From assembly GCA_964612995.1 (NCBI GenBank), contig CAZTGE010000003.1, positions 1-64,000 on the forward strand: DNA of 64,000 bases, in the 5' to 3' direction. Below, piece after piece: positions 37,066 to 46,248 of this stretch. The number at the start of each line of letters is the position of its first letter. The stretch's first letter is position 1. The notes beneath the pieces are model-generated. The model was not told where the DNA came from. It searched no databases and saw only the letters and a program-made list of their open reading frames with translations. The stretch is from SLQH01 sp964612995 (GTDB lineage Bacteria > Planctomycetota > UBA11346). Made by a program: the position numbers and the translations under genes.

Positions 37066-37380
37066 TCATCGTTCGTTGTCTGTGCGATCCCCGGAGCGGG
37101 AATCCGTTTCGGTCGTCTGGTGCTCGGCATCGGTGTCGCGAACAGAGCCTTCGATCCGCTTGCGCTCCGCGTCGGGCAGTTCCTCGTGCCTGGCCGTCTT
37201 GTCGTCCTCGTCGTCGCTGCCGTCGAGGCCGCGCCGGAACTGGCGGACCCCAAGGCCGAGCCCGCGCATCACCTCGGGCAGACGCCGACCGAAGAGCAGC
37301 AGCGCGATCAGCGCAATGATCCCCATCTCCATGGGGCCGAGCCCACCGAAAAAGGCGAGCGGTGGACGCATCAACGGCAT
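37066..37380 (-). CDS. tatA: Twin-arginine translocase TatA-type subunit
   Basis: Pore-forming component of the Tat pathway, which exports folded proteins. 104 aa: a short N-terminal membrane helix (MEMGIIALIALLLFG), the hinge RRLPEVMRGLGLGVRQFRRG forming the amphipathic helix, and a charged, disordered tail (EDDKTARHEELPDAERKRIE). The ATG at 37380 has AGGAG upstream; a second Met three residues later is also possible. TatB and TatC are not adjacent. It is divergent from lipA; the 195-base gap holds nothing obvious. Confidence 0.88.
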   Translation of the reverse strand: MPLMRPPLAFFGGLGPMEMGIIALIALLLFGRRLPEVMRGLGLGVRQFRRGLDGSDDEDDKTARHEELPDAERKRIEGSVRDTDAEHQTTETDSRSGDRTDNER

Positions 37381-37575
37381 CGATGGCTCCTGTGGAAGGA
37401 AGGCGGTACGATACGAACCAGCCACCGGTGGGCAAGGACGGCCTGCAGAGCGTTGCATGGAGCCATAAACGCCTAATGCAACAGGGCCTGCGCGGCAATG
37501 CGCCAGAATCCCAAGCCGTATGCCGCTCGATGGTCGCAGCGTGGACTCGAGCCGGGGCCGGGGTAGCGTCGGGCC

Positions 37576-38466
37576 ATGCGCACATTCCCCTGTTCCCCCA
37601 CCCGTCATCGCCTGCCCGAATGGTTCCGCCGCGGCCTCGCGCGCGGTGGGCAGAGCGTGCGCACCGGGGAGCTGCTCGCGCGCCACCGGCTGCACACGGT
37701 CTGCCGTGAGGCCCGCTGCCCCAACCGTAACGAGTGTTTCTCGCGCCGGGTTGCGACCTTCCTCATCCTCGGCGACCGCTGCACCCGCAACTGCGCCTTC
37801 TGCAACGTCACCGACCATCGCGGAGCCCTCCCTGCGCCGGATCCCGAGGAGCCCGCCCGCCTGGCCGCTGCGGCGCGCGAGCTCGACCTGCGTCACGTGG
37901 TGGTGACCTCGGTCACCCGCGACGACCTCGCCGATGGCGGTGCGGCCCATTTCGCGGCGGTCATCACCGCGGTCCGCGCGGCCTTGCCCCAGGCGGGGAT
38001 CGAGGTGCTGATCCCCGACTTCCGTGGCGATGCGGACGCGCTGGAGACGGTCCTCGCGGCGCGACCGGACATCCTCAACCACAATCTCGAGACCGTTCCC
38101 CGGCTCTACCCGCAGGTCCGCTTCCACGCCGACTACCGCCGCAGCCTCGAGCTGCTCACGCGCGCCGACCGCCTCGCACCCGACATCCGCACCAAGTCGG
38201 GGATCATGGTCGGCCTCGGCGAGACCGATGACGAGGTCGCCGCGGTGCTGGGCGAGATGGCCGCGGCCAGGGTCGACATCGCCACCATCGGGCAGTATCT
38301 GCGTCCGAGTCTGGCCAACCACGATGTCATGCGCTTCGTCGAACCGGAGACCTATCGCCGTTACAGCACGATCGGCGAGGAGTTCGGCCTGCGCGTGTTC
38401 GCCGGGCCCTACGTACGCTCGAGCTACAATGCCGAAGCCGTCGCCGAGGGCGTTGTGCCCGGTTGA
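37576..38466 (+). CDS. lipA: Lipoyl synthase
   Basis: Radical-SAM enzyme inserting two sulfurs into octanoyl groups on lipoyl domains of GcvH and 2-oxoacid dehydrogenases. 296 aa. The auxiliary cluster motif CREARCPNRNEC (C-x4-C-x5-C) and the SAM cluster motif CTRNCAFC (C-x3-C-x2-C) are intact, and the C-terminal RSSYNAE carries the conserved Ser ligand. lipB is not in the window. Function ties to gcvP, because GcvH must be lipoylated for glycine cleavage. Confidence 0.97.
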   Translation: MRTFPCSPTRHRLPEWFRRGLARGGQSVRTGELLARHRLHTVCREARCPNRNECFSRRVATFLILGDRCTRNCAFCNVTDHRGALPAPDPEEPARLAAAARELDLRHVVVTSVTRDDLADGGAAHFAAVITAVRAALPQAGIEVLIPDFRGDADALETVLAARPDILNHNLETVPRLYPQVRFHADYRRSLELLTRADRLAPDIRTKSGIMVGLGETDDEVAAVLGEMAAARVDIATIGQYLRPSLANHDVMRFVEPETYRRYSTIGEEFGLRVFAGPYVRSSYNAEAVAEGVVPG

Positions 38467-38470
38467 GCAC

Positions 38471-39532
38471 TCAGACCGCGTCGGGCGCGAAGGATCCGGT
38501 GCAGGAGCCGCAGACCCAATCGATGCAGGCCCAGCCGTCGACCCCGGTCCCGATCCCGGGCCCGCTCAGAGACAGCCGCCCCGGCGCGCGGTGCGGGTAG
38601 ACCGCGCAGGCCGCCCCACAGGCCACGGCCACGCGCCCGGCATCGCAACCGCCAGCGTACGCTGCGATCCAGGCCTGAGGATCTTCGCCGAGCATCCGCG
38701 CGATCGCCGGCAGGGTCGGATCGAAGGGGATCCAGCCATCTGTGTCGGCGACCTCGATCCAGTAATGCGGGTTGATCAGATCGTCGCGCGCGATCACTCC
38801 GGCCAGCAGGCGCCACTTGCGACCGAGCGCGGCCATCTGCTCACCGAGTGTCAGCGCCGCGGCGAGGCAGTCGCCGCGGTGGCCGGTCGCATCCATCTCC
38901 GGTACGCGGCGATCCTGATAGACATAGATCCAGTCGCTGGCGAGCTCGGCGAAACATCGGCGCAGCTCGCCGGGAACCGCGCAACGTAATGGACGCAGTA
39001 CGAGCCGGCTGGTGGCGCGCAGCGCCGGAGCGCTCTCCGGCGCATCGATCACACCGTGTTCGCCGCCCCCCTCCAGCGCACGCCCGCCGAAGCTCCCCTC
39101 CTGCCGGACCTGCTGGCTCGCGGTGGCGCATGGCAGCGGCAGCTCCCATTCCAGCTGCGCAACCCCTGCGGGCAGGAAGAAGCGGCGGGTGTCGTGCCAG
39201 CGCACCGGGCGCGGCTGTTGCGTCCGGATCACGAACGGGCGGAAATGGTCGAGGTAGGAGCGCCAGGCGCGCGCGAGCACCGGCGCCTCGTCGAGTCGAT
39301 GCCAGGCGACCCAGTTGGCCACCGTCAGTTGACAGAAGCTGCCGTCCTCGCGCTGCGGGAGTCCCGCCGCGACCCAGCGCGCGAGCACGCTCTTGCCGAT
39401 GCCGAGACGACGGGTGCAAGCGCGAGGGCTGAGCGGACGCAGAGGATGGTTGGCGCCGGGACCGCAGCGGGGCGCCGAGTCAGGTGGACGCGCGGCCACC
39501 GTCGTGCTCGCGATGTTGGGCGAACAGCGCAA
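38471..39532 (-). CDS. Transglutaminase-like cysteine-protease-fold protein
   Basis: Residues from about 200 carry the transglutaminase-core triad: Cys in HRGDCLAAALTLGEQ (about 221), His in NPHYWIEV (about 256) and Asp in IPFDPTLP (about 266). The N-terminal part (LGIGKSVLARWVAAGLPQRE) resembles a small winged-helix or terminase-type DNA-binding motif, and the middle is unassigned. The start is uncertain: no ATG is available; TTG at 39532 or GTG at 39499 would overlap the end of pssA by 53 or 20 bases. It has no signal peptide. Role unknown; a peptidase or amidase is as likely as a crosslinker. Confidence 0.65.
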   Translation of the reverse strand: MRCSPNIASTTVAARPPDSAPRCGPGANHPLRPLSPRACTRRLGIGKSVLARWVAAGLPQREDGSFCQLTVANWVAWHRLDEAPVLARAWRSYLDHFRPFVIRTQQPRPVRWHDTRRFFLPAGVAQLEWELPLPCATASQQVRQEGSFGGRALEGGGEHGVIDAPESAPALRATSRLVLRPLRCAVPGELRRCFAELASDWIYVYQDRRVPEMDATGHRGDCLAAALTLGEQMAALGRKWRLLAGVIARDDLINPHYWIEVADTDGWIPFDPTLPAIARMLGEDPQAWIAAYAGGCDAGRVAVACGAACAVYPHRAPGRLSLSGPGIGTGVDGWACIDWVCGSCTGSFAPDAV

Positions 39533-40325
39533 CCACGCAGCCGACGACGATGTAGAGCGTGGTCAGCACCACCAGCAGGTAGAGCGGCTGGATGATCAGC
39601 AGACCGATGAGCAGGAACAACGCGATCAAGCGGCCGAGCGAGAGCCGTCCGCTGAGCAGCACGTTGCCGACATGGATGAAAGGCAGGCGGCTGACCATCA
39701 ACAGCGCCATCGCCAGGGCCAGGACCATCATGATCCACCGTGCGCCGTACTCGAAGGTTTCCAGGCGCATGCCCCATTCGGTGGCGAGGAAGCTGCGATC
39801 CCACCGCAGCTGGCTGGTGGTGAACCAGCTGTAGAGCATGGCCCACGCGCTCAACGCCGCGGCCGCACCCGGCGATGGCAGGCCCTGGAAGAAGCGTTGC
39901 GCCTGATCGTCGTGCTCGACGTTGTACCGCGCGAGCCGGATCGCCGCCATGACGACGAAAAACACACTCAGGAACCAGATCCACCGCTCGCCTTCACCCA
40001 AGACCAGATCCGGCGGGCCACCGAGCACGATGCGATGCAACAGCATCGCCGGCGCGACGCCGAAGCTGACGATGTCGGCGATGCTGTCGAGTTCGGCGCC
40101 GAACTCGCTGTCGGTTCCGGTCAGCCGGGCGACCTTGCCGTCGAACATGTCGAAGACCATCGCGGCGAAGATCAGCACGCCGCCGTGGAACAACAGGCCC
40201 GCCTCGCCATGCGCGCTCATCGCACAGAGGATCGCGGTCACGCCGCTGGCGAGGTTGCCGGCGGTGAGGATCGTCGGCAGGACCGGATAATCGCGCAATC
40301 GGCGTCGGCGTCGTTCCTCGCTCAT
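39480..40325 (-). CDS. pssA: CDP-diacylglycerol-serine O-phosphatidyltransferase
   Basis: Integral membrane enzyme making phosphatidylserine from CDP-diacylglycerol and serine. 281 aa with the CDP-alcohol phosphotransferase motif in MFDGKVARLTGTDSEFGAEL followed by DSIAD (D-G-x2-A-R-x8-G-x3-D-x3-D), residues about 60-85. About seven hydrophobic spans follow. The start overlaps the psd stop by four bases, so the two steps of phosphatidylethanolamine synthesis are translationally coupled. Confidence 0.95.
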   Translation of the reverse strand: MSEERRRRRLRDYPVLPTILTAGNLASGVTAILCAMSAHGEAGLLFHGGVLIFAAMVFDMFDGKVARLTGTDSEFGAELDSIADIVSFGVAPAMLLHRIVLGGPPDLVLGEGERWIWFLSVFFVVMAAIRLARYNVEHDDQAQRFFQGLPSPGAAAALSAWAMLYSWFTTSQLRWDRSFLATEWGMRLETFEYGARWIMMVLALAMALLMVSRLPFIHVGNVLLSGRLSLGRLIALFLLIGLLIIQPLYLLVVLTTLYIVVGCVVALFAQHREHDGGRAST

Positions 40326-40993
40326 CCGCGCTGCGCCCCCTCCTGCTCCGGCAGCTCGACCAGCACCGTCTCACCTGCGCGGACCTTCTGCCCGACGCGC
40401 ACCACGACCCGGCCCGTCTCGACTGGCAGCCAGAGTTCGAGACGTGAACCGAATTTGATCATGCCGAAGATCTCGCCGCGGCGCAAGCTGTCGCCCACGC
40501 TGTGGGTACAGACGATCCGCCGCGCGATCAGGCCACTGATCTGGCGCACCACCACTCTCACGCCGCTGTCGAGACGCAGGCCGAGCATGTTCGCCTCGTT
40601 GGCGTGGCTGGCGTCGGGATGGCGCACGTCGAGAAACCGCCCCGGAGTATAGCGGACCCATTCGATCGTACCGCTGCCCGGCGCGCGGTTGACGTGGACG
40701 TTGAACACATTCATGAAGATACCGATGCGCAGGGTCTGGCCTTCGATGTAGCCCGGGCTCTCCACCTCTTCGATATCCGCCACGATCCCATCGGCCGGTG
40801 CGACCAGCAGGTGCTCTCCGGGCGGCGGCCGCCGCCGCGGATTGCGGAAGAATGCGATGACGAACAACAGGGCCATCCCCGCCAGCACGAAGTAGACCCA
40901 GCGCACCTGCCCTGGTGGCAGCAGCAGAGCGCCGCCGGAAAGCAGCAGCAGGGCGATACAGATGGGCACGATGCCCCAACGGGCGATGGTCAT
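40322..40993 (-). CDS. psd: Phosphatidylserine decarboxylase
   Basis: Pyruvoyl enzyme converting phosphatidylserine to phosphatidylethanolamine. 223 aa, the short Psd-type without the long N-terminal part of E. coli Psd. Two N-terminal membrane spans (about 8-48), FNVHVNRAPGSG and the self-cleavage site FGMIKFGSRLELWLP (cleavage expected between Gly and Ser near residue 180). It lies four bases after a small membrane-protein gene and overlaps pssA. Confidence 0.95.
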   Translation of the reverse strand: MTIARWGIVPICIALLLLSGGALLLPPGQVRWVYFVLAGMALLFVIAFFRNPRRRPPPGEHLLVAPADGIVADIEEVESPGYIEGQTLRIGIFMNVFNVHVNRAPGSGTIEWVRYTPGRFLDVRHPDASHANEANMLGLRLDSGVRVVVRQISGLIARRIVCTHSVGDSLRRGEIFGMIKFGSRLELWLPVETGRVVVRVGQKVRAGETVLVELPEQEGAQRG

Positions 40994-40997
40994 GGCT

Positions 40998-41267
40998 TCA
41001 GCTCCGGCTGGCCCACAGCAGTGCCCCTGCGCAGAGCGCGCTGGCGACCAGCGAACTGCGCCACAGGCTGCCGAGCGCCAAGCGCCACGCGACCACCCAC
41101 AGCACCAGGGCGACGGCGAGCACGCCGATCAGCACCGCTGGCCGATCGCGGCCGATCGCGGCGATGACGACGAGCGCCTGGCCGAGCATGAGGAATGACC
41201 CACCGAGGATCGGGGACCGGGCACGAAAGGAATGCAGGGTCATGTGGTCGGCATCGCGCCAGCGCAT
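40998..41267 (-). CDS. Small membrane protein upstream of psd
   Basis: 89 aa with two or three hydrophobic segments (LGGSFLMLGQALVVIAAIG, PAVLIGVLAVALVLWVVAW, LVASALCAGALLWA). I do not recognise it. It starts with ATG at 41267, or possibly at 41243. It is four bases before psd, so it is probably the first gene of a lipid-synthesis operon; a 183-bp repeat sits directly upstream of it. Confidence 0.6.
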   Translation of the reverse strand: MRWRDADHMTLHSFRARSPILGGSFLMLGQALVVIAAIGRDRPAVLIGVLAVALVLWVVAWRLALGSLWRSSLVASALCAGALLWASRS

Positions 41268-41276
41268 ACGCGCATG

Positions 41277-41459
41277 CTAGCCCGCATCCCTCACGATACA
41301 ACTGCTGCAAAGCCGTATCGCACCGCCATTACAGGACTTCGCTCGGTCGGCGGATCCTCACGTAGCGCTGCTACGCTCCGGTTCGCCTCGATCGCGAAGC
41401 CCTGCATTGACAGCACGCTACGACTTTTCGCGACGTTGCTCATGAGGGATCCGGGCTCG
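41277..41459 (+). repeat. 183-bp CTAG-ended repeat A, copy 3
   Basis: Same orientation and length as copy 1. The left end is CTAGCCCGCATCCCTCACGA; the right end reads TGAGGGATCCGGGCTCG, so the last CTAG has become CTCG. It lies between the small membrane-protein start and the kinase stop, both minus-strand genes, and overlaps neither. Confidence 0.9.
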
Positions 41460-41499
41460 CGGCGTGGCCGGGAATGCCAGCCGGGGCCGGCCTCAGGGC

Positions 41500-44400
41500 T
41501 CAGGGCTCTGCGGGCGCCTGGGCCGCCGCTGCGTCGACGACATCGACCGCAAGTCGGAAACCGACGTGACGCAGCGGCACGCGTTCGTCGACGATGCGGT
41601 AGGCGTCGCAGCGGAAGCGGCGCGGATCGCGGTCGGTCCACGAGCCGCCGCGCAGCAGGTGGAAGTGGTCGCTGACCGTGGTCGCGACCAGCTCGGCGAC
41701 CGACCCGGCCATGTCGTGGATCCCATGCACGGTGCGATCCTGCGGGAAGGATCCAACGGTCAGCTCGACCCGTTGGGCCGCAGCCGGTTTGCTCAGATGG
41801 GAATGGCAACGGTTGAGATCGCCGTAGTCGCCCCAGGGGTACGCGCGCCCATCGCCGCACTGGGCCGCGAGCAGCCATTCGCCCTCGTCGGGCAACCGCC
41901 AGGCGATGCCGTCGACCGTGCGTCGCCAGGCGATGTATCGCCGTACGTCGAGCATGCTCACCCCGGTGACCGGCCAACGTGGATCGCCGGCGATCCAGGT
42001 CCCCTCCTGGTCGGCATCGAGCGAGCGGACCATGTGGCGGAACTCCCAGGCATGCGAGGCGTACCACTCCAGATCGCGCCCGCGATCGTTGTCGGCGAAG
42101 CCGGGATACCACAGGCTGCGCATGGCGGCGTAATGCGGGCGCGGCACCAGGATCAGCGGCTCGGCACAACGCGGGTGATCGTCGGAAAGCCGGCGCTTCT
42201 CGAACCGCCAGAGATGATCCCGTACATCTTCGCGTACCGCTTCGGCATTGAGGAACGCGAGCCACTCGTCACAGGTGACCTCGAATCGTGCGAGGGCGAA
42301 GCCGGGGATCTCGCGCTCCAGCCCTTCGCCGTCGATGGCGATACCATCGGGGACGAACACCAGATCTGCGGGCAGATCTGGCTGCGGGGGCAAGGTCAGG
42401 GAATGGTGCTGGCCCGAGAGGAAGCGACGCGCGACCACCACCCCGTCGGTGGACGCGACGCGGTAGCGGCCGACGGGGATCTCGATCGTCTCGCCCGGGC
42501 TGGCCGACAGCGCCTCGGGGCGCTCTTCCGGCGCATCGAGCCGGCGCAGATGCAATGGTCGACCATCGGCAGGGACACTCACCGCGCAGCGCCCGGTGGC
42601 GTGAAGCCGGTGCGCTGCATCATCGTCGAAGAGCTGGCACAGTTTGGCCGCGGTCTGAGCTGCGGCGCGATCGCCGGAGCGCTGGGCGTCTTCGATCTGC
42701 CGGCGGTAGAAATCCGCCAGGCGACGGCGGACCGGCGGATAGTCGGGGGCGACGGTGTTGGCCGACTGGAGCAGGGCGACTTCCTGCGCCAGGGCGGCGC
42801 TGCGCTCCTGGCGCGCGGCATCGACCCGCGCCTGCAGCTCGGCGTGCCGCGCCTGCAAGGAGGCATCGCCACGCCCGGTGATCAACAACCGCGACAGCCG
42901 TGCCTGCTCGCGCGTGAGCGGACGCGCCCTGCCGCGCGCTGCAGCCGCGCTTTCGGCGAGCACGCTCGCCCGTGCGAGCAAGGTGCGCGCTTCGGCCTCG
43001 GCCCGCGCCCGCCGGCACGCACCCACCGCGCGTTCAAGCTCTTCGAGTTGTTCGTGATCCTCGGCGATCCCCCGCACCTGCGCCAACAGCTCGGCCGCCG
43101 CGTCTGCGTCCCCTTGCGCGAGTGCCGCGCGCAGACGCTCGATGATGCCGCGCGCCCGTTGGCTGCGCTCGCGCTGTTCGCGCAGCCGCTCCGCCTCGCG
43201 GGCGGCCAGGGTGTAGCGCTGGAGCACCTCGGTCGATCGCTCGAGCTGCGCCACCTCGAGCGAGGCCTTGACCAGCGATACCGCGTCGGCGAAGGCTCCC
43301 GCTCCGGCCTTGCGCTCGGCCTCCTCGAGCAGGTCGCGCGCGTGGTCCTCGTGTTCGAGCCGGCGCTGGGTCGCCACGCCGCGTTCGATGCGTTCCCGCA
43401 GCAGCGCGATGCGTTCGTCCTTGGGCACCAGCTGCTCGGCCAGCGTCAGCTGCCGGCTGGCCTCCTGCCAGGCGCCGGATTTCGCTTGGTGCTCGGCTCG
43501 GTGGAGGTGCTCCGCCGCCCGTCGCCGGCGCTCGCGTTGGGCCCGATCGCGCAGCAGGATGGTCACCTGGTCACGACGTTCGAGAACCGTGCTCGCGCGA
43601 ACCAGCTCGCTCGCGCTCCACGGAGACGACCCGTTCCAGCGTGCGCGTTCCTCTTCCGAAGCGGCCAGGGCCAGGGCCTGGGTCAGCTTCTCGCGCGCGG
43701 CCTCGAGGCCCGAGTGCCCGCCGGCCGCCTGCGCGGCGTCGGCCTCCTGCACCAGCCTCGCGGCATTGGCCATGCGTTCGGCGAACATGTCGCGGGCCTT
43801 CTCGCGCTGTAGCTGACGCTGCAACGCTCGTTCGGCCCGCTTTTGAGCCCGCGCAGCGCGCTCGTCGGCCGGGTCGTGCTCGCGGATCTTGACGTAGGTC
43901 TCGCGCGCCTCGGCGTGGTCGCGTTGCCGCTCTGCCTGGGCCGCTGCCTGCCACAGCCAGACGAGGTGGGCCCGCTCGCGCTGCAACCGCCAGGTGACCA
44001 CGCCGAACCAGGCGGCGAGGACCACCGCCGCAACCACCGCACCGGTGCGGACCTGGGCCCGATGGCGGGTGGTCCACCGCGAGATGCGCTCGAGCAGGGT
44101 CTCGTGGTGGGCGCTGACCGCGAGACCGGCGAGGTAGTTGTCGAGATCGGCCTTGAGTGCGGCCACGTCGCGGTAGCGGTCGTCGGCCTCCAACGCCATC
44201 GCCTTGTGGACGATGGCCACCAGCGGCCGCGGCACCCGCACCGGGATCGCGGGGTCGTCGAGCCGGCGCCAGTCGCCATGGGCGACCTGGCGCATGGTGC
44301 GATCGGCGTCGCCGCGGCGGTAGGGCGAGGTCCCGGCGAGCAGCTCGTAGAGGACCACCCCCAGCGAGTAGACATCGCTGCGCACGTCGACCTCGGCGTT

Positions 44401-45207
44401 GCGACCGCAGGCCTGCTCCGGGCTCATGTAGGCCGGGGTGCCGACCGCGCTGCCGGCGTGGGTGCGGTATGCGTCGCTGTCAGTGTCGTTGCTGGCGCGC
44501 AGCGAGAGCACGTCGCTGCGGCCGGTGACCTTGGCCAGACCCCAGTCGACCACCAGCACCTCGCCGAAAGGCCCGATCATGATGTTGCCCGGCTTGACGT
44601 CGCGATGGATCACGCCACGCGAATGGGCGAACGCGAGCGCGTCGCAGGCCTTGTCGAACAGTTGGAGCAGGGCGTAGTATTCCCCGGGCCGCCCCGCCCG
44701 TTCCTGGGTGTAGTCGTGGAGGTTCTGCCCCTCTACCCGCTTCATGGTGTAGAACAGGGTGCCGTCGGCGAGCGCGTTGAGTTCGTGTACCGGAACGATC
44801 GAGGGGTGCTCGAGTTGGGCGGTGACCTGGGCCTCGTGGATGAAGCGGGCGATGTGCCGCTCGCCCGTGCGCAGGCTCTGCAGGGTCTTCAGGGCCACGC
44901 TACGTCCGCAGTCGCGATCGTAGACGTCGAAGATGATCCCCTGGGCGCCGCGACCGAGCACTCCGCGCAGTTGGTAGCGCGGCTCACCTGGTTCGCCGAT
45001 CAGTCCATCCTGCCATGTGCCGAGCATGTGCTCGAGGCTTTCGGCGCTCCCGGCGCCGCGGAAGCGCGTGACATCGGCGCCACGCGAACCATACGATCCA
45101 TCGTTCGGCGCAGCTCCGGGCTGTTCGAAGGCCTGGCTCTCCATCCGCCGGGTCCGCGAGGGGTCGTCGGGCGATCCGGTTGCGATCGACTCAGGCGACG
45201 AATTCAT
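41500..45207 (-). CDS. Ser/Thr protein kinase fused to a SUMF1/FGE-like domain
   Basis: 1235 aa. Kinase domain about 78-360: glycine loop GVLGRGAQG, VALK, the catalytic HRDVKPGNIM, DWGLAKV (DFG equivalent) and GTPAYMSPEQA. A single membrane span (VVAAVVLAAWFGVVTW) lies near 390-406. Then comes about 400 residues of Arg/Glu/Ala-rich predicted coiled coil, and a formylglycine-enzyme-like domain at about 965-1225 (FEVTCDEWLAFLN, WRLPDEGEWLLAA, GNMAGSV-type HDMAGSVAELV, RGGSWTD, HVGFRLAV). The first active-site Cys of real FGEs is replaced (RGGSWTD), so this is probably a binding or scaffold domain facing outside. The start overlaps the preceding gene by 17 bases. Confidence 0.9.
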   Translation of the reverse strand: MNSSPESIATGSPDDPSRTRRMESQAFEQPGAAPNDGSYGSRGADVTRFRGAGSAESLEHMLGTWQDGLIGEPGEPRYQLRGVLGRGAQGIIFDVYDRDCGRSVALKTLQSLRTGERHIARFIHEAQVTAQLEHPSIVPVHELNALADGTLFYTMKRVEGQNLHDYTQERAGRPGEYYALLQLFDKACDALAFAHSRGVIHRDVKPGNIMIGPFGEVLVVDWGLAKVTGRSDVLSLRASNDTDSDAYRTHAGSAVGTPAYMSPEQACGRNAEVDVRSDVYSLGVVLYELLAGTSPYRRGDADRTMRQVAHGDWRRLDDPAIPVRVPRPLVAIVHKAMALEADDRYRDVAALKADLDNYLAGLAVSAHHETLLERISRWTTRHRAQVRTGAVVAAVVLAAWFGVVTWRLQRERAHLVWLWQAAAQAERQRDHAEARETYVKIREHDPADERAARAQKRAERALQRQLQREKARDMFAERMANAARLVQEADAAQAAGGHSGLEAAREKLTQALALAASEEERARWNGSSPWSASELVRASTVLERRDQVTILLRDRAQRERRRRAAEHLHRAEHQAKSGAWQEASRQLTLAEQLVPKDERIALLRERIERGVATQRRLEHEDHARDLLEEAERKAGAGAFADAVSLVKASLEVAQLERSTEVLQRYTLAAREAERLREQRERSQRARGIIERLRAALAQGDADAAAELLAQVRGIAEDHEQLEELERAVGACRRARAEAEARTLLARASVLAESAAAARGRARPLTREQARLSRLLITGRGDASLQARHAELQARVDAARQERSAALAQEVALLQSANTVAPDYPPVRRRLADFYRRQIEDAQRSGDRAAAQTAAKLCQLFDDDAAHRLHATGRCAVSVPADGRPLHLRRLDAPEERPEALSASPGETIEIPVGRYRVASTDGVVVARRFLSGQHHSLTLPPQPDLPADLVFVPDGIAIDGEGLEREIPGFALARFEVTCDEWLAFLNAEAVREDVRDHLWRFEKRRLSDDHPRCAEPLILVPRPHYAAMRSLWYPGFADNDRGRDLEWYASHAWEFRHMVRSLDADQEGTWIAGDPRWPVTGVSMLDVRRYIAWRRTVDGIAWRLPDEGEWLLAAQCGDGRAYPWGDYGDLNRCHSHLSKPAAAQRVELTVGSFPQDRTVHGIHDMAGSVAELVATTVSDHFHLLRGGSWTDRDPRRFRCDAYRIVDERVPLRHVGFRLAVDVVDAAAAQAPAEP

Positions 45208-45742
45208 CGCGGAACAACGCGCTGAGGGGATCGAGCGTCAGGTCGCCCAGCCGTGCGGTACCGACCCAACTGGTCTGCAGGGGTGCGGCGCAGCCTGGAG
45301 CGACCTGCACGGTATAGACCAGAAACAGGAACCCCGCCGCCTCCTCGAGTCGGTCCTCGTTGAGATACCCGAGCAGACGCAGGTCTTCTTCTTGCGTGCC
45401 GAGCAGGCGACGCGCGGCCAGGCGGGCGAATTCACGCAACCCACGCAGACCCGGCGCGAGCCTCTCCACTTCCGGCGGCACGGCGCAGGCGTGCAGGATC
45501 ACCCCATCTTCATGCACCAGCACCTGATCCTCGCGGTGGAGCACCAAGCCGATGCGCACCTCCTTGGTCTCGACATCTCCGGCGATCGCCTCGCGGGTCG
45601 CGAACCAGGACTCGTGCTCGATGCTCTCCAGCACCTCGAGTTGCACCTGGCGTTCCAGCCCGCTCACGGCCCACAGTTCTCGCCGGGGCATGGCCATCAC
45701 CAGGGTCGGGCCATCTTCTGTGCTTGTCGCATCAACATCCAT
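45191..45742 (-). CDS. Nudix-fold-like protein, catalytic box apparently lost
   Basis: 183 aa. MAMPRRELWAVSGLERQVQL, then FATREAIAGDVETKEVRIGL and a late LGYLNEDRLEEAAGFLFLVY resemble the layout of the Nudix-superfamily 'phosphoesterase' group (PR.ELW.. / F..R...E.d...kQ / G.iNDd..vG.vH.G), but no GX5EX7REUXEE box is visible, so it may be inactive. The assignment is weak. It is cotranscribed with the kinase: its 3' end overlaps the kinase start by 17 bases. The ATG is at 45742, just inside the end of a 183-bp repeat region. Confidence 0.5.
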   Translation of the reverse strand: MDVDATSTEDGPTLVMAMPRRELWAVSGLERQVQLEVLESIEHESWFATREAIAGDVETKEVRIGLVLHREDQVLVHEDGVILHACAVPPEVERLAPGLRGLREFARLAARRLLGTQEEDLRLLGYLNEDRLEEAAGFLFLVYTVQVAPGCAAPLQTSWVGTARLGDLTLDPLSALFRDEFVA

Positions 45743-45754
45743 GGTGCGTTAATG

Positions 45755-45937
45755 CTAGAGCGCATCCCTCACGAGACAACTGCTGCAAAGCCGTATCGCA
45801 CCGCCACTACAGGACTTCGCTCGGTCGGCGGATCCTCACGTAGCGCTGCTACGCTCCGGTTCGCCTCGATCGCGAAGCCCTGCATTGACAGCACGCTACG
45901 ACTTTTCGCGACGTTGCTCATGAGGGATCCGGGCCAG
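45755..45937 (+). repeat. 183-bp CTAG-ended repeat A, copy 4
   Basis: Same orientation as copies 1 and 3. The left end is CTAGAGCGCATCCCTCACGA (CC changed to AG) and the right end is TGAGGGATCCGGGCCAG. It lies in the 506-base gap between the divergent genes at 45742 and 46249. Confidence 0.9.
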
Positions 45938-46109
45938 GCCGGTACCGCTGGCGTTCAATCGACCACGAAATCGGTCGCCACGCACGCCACCGACATCGAC
46001 CGGCTTGTTGGTCGGGTTCATCAAAGATCCAAGACCGCGCCGGAAGAGAAGGTGTATCTGGCGAAAATGGCCCGCAGGACCGCCGAAAACGCCAGCGCAG
46101 CTGGCGGAG

Positions 46110-46170
46110 GAAGCCGGGGTGCGGCGAAGCCGCGAGGGGGCAGCGCCCCCTCTGCAAAAGCCCCGGCTTC
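46110..46170. repeat. GC-rich three-stem hairpin, repeat C copy 2
   Basis: GAAGCCGGGG (46110-46119) pairs perfectly with CCCCGGCTTC (46161-46170), enclosing GCGGC/GCCGC (46121-46133) and GAGGGGG/CCCCCTC (46134-46152). The inner part is the inverse of the repeat at 110-132. It lies about 80 bases upstream of the zinc-ribbon gene. The rest of 45938-46248 holds no feature I can support. Confidence 0.5.
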
Positions 46171-46248
46171 TCTCACACGCACGGCCGATCGCGACGACGA
46201 CGGCCATGGCATGCGCGCCGCAGCGCCCATGATCGCATCGGGGAGAGC

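Noticed and set aside
45191..45742. FliW-like flagellar assembly factor
   Set aside because: Length and acidity fit loosely but FliW motifs are absent and the strand order fits a Nudix-like fold better.
46005..46120. Frame containing EEKVYLAKMARRTAENA, superficially like the start of 14-3-3 proteins
   Set aside because: There is no start with a ribosome site, it runs into a GC-rich hairpin repeat, and the likeness covers only about 16 residues.
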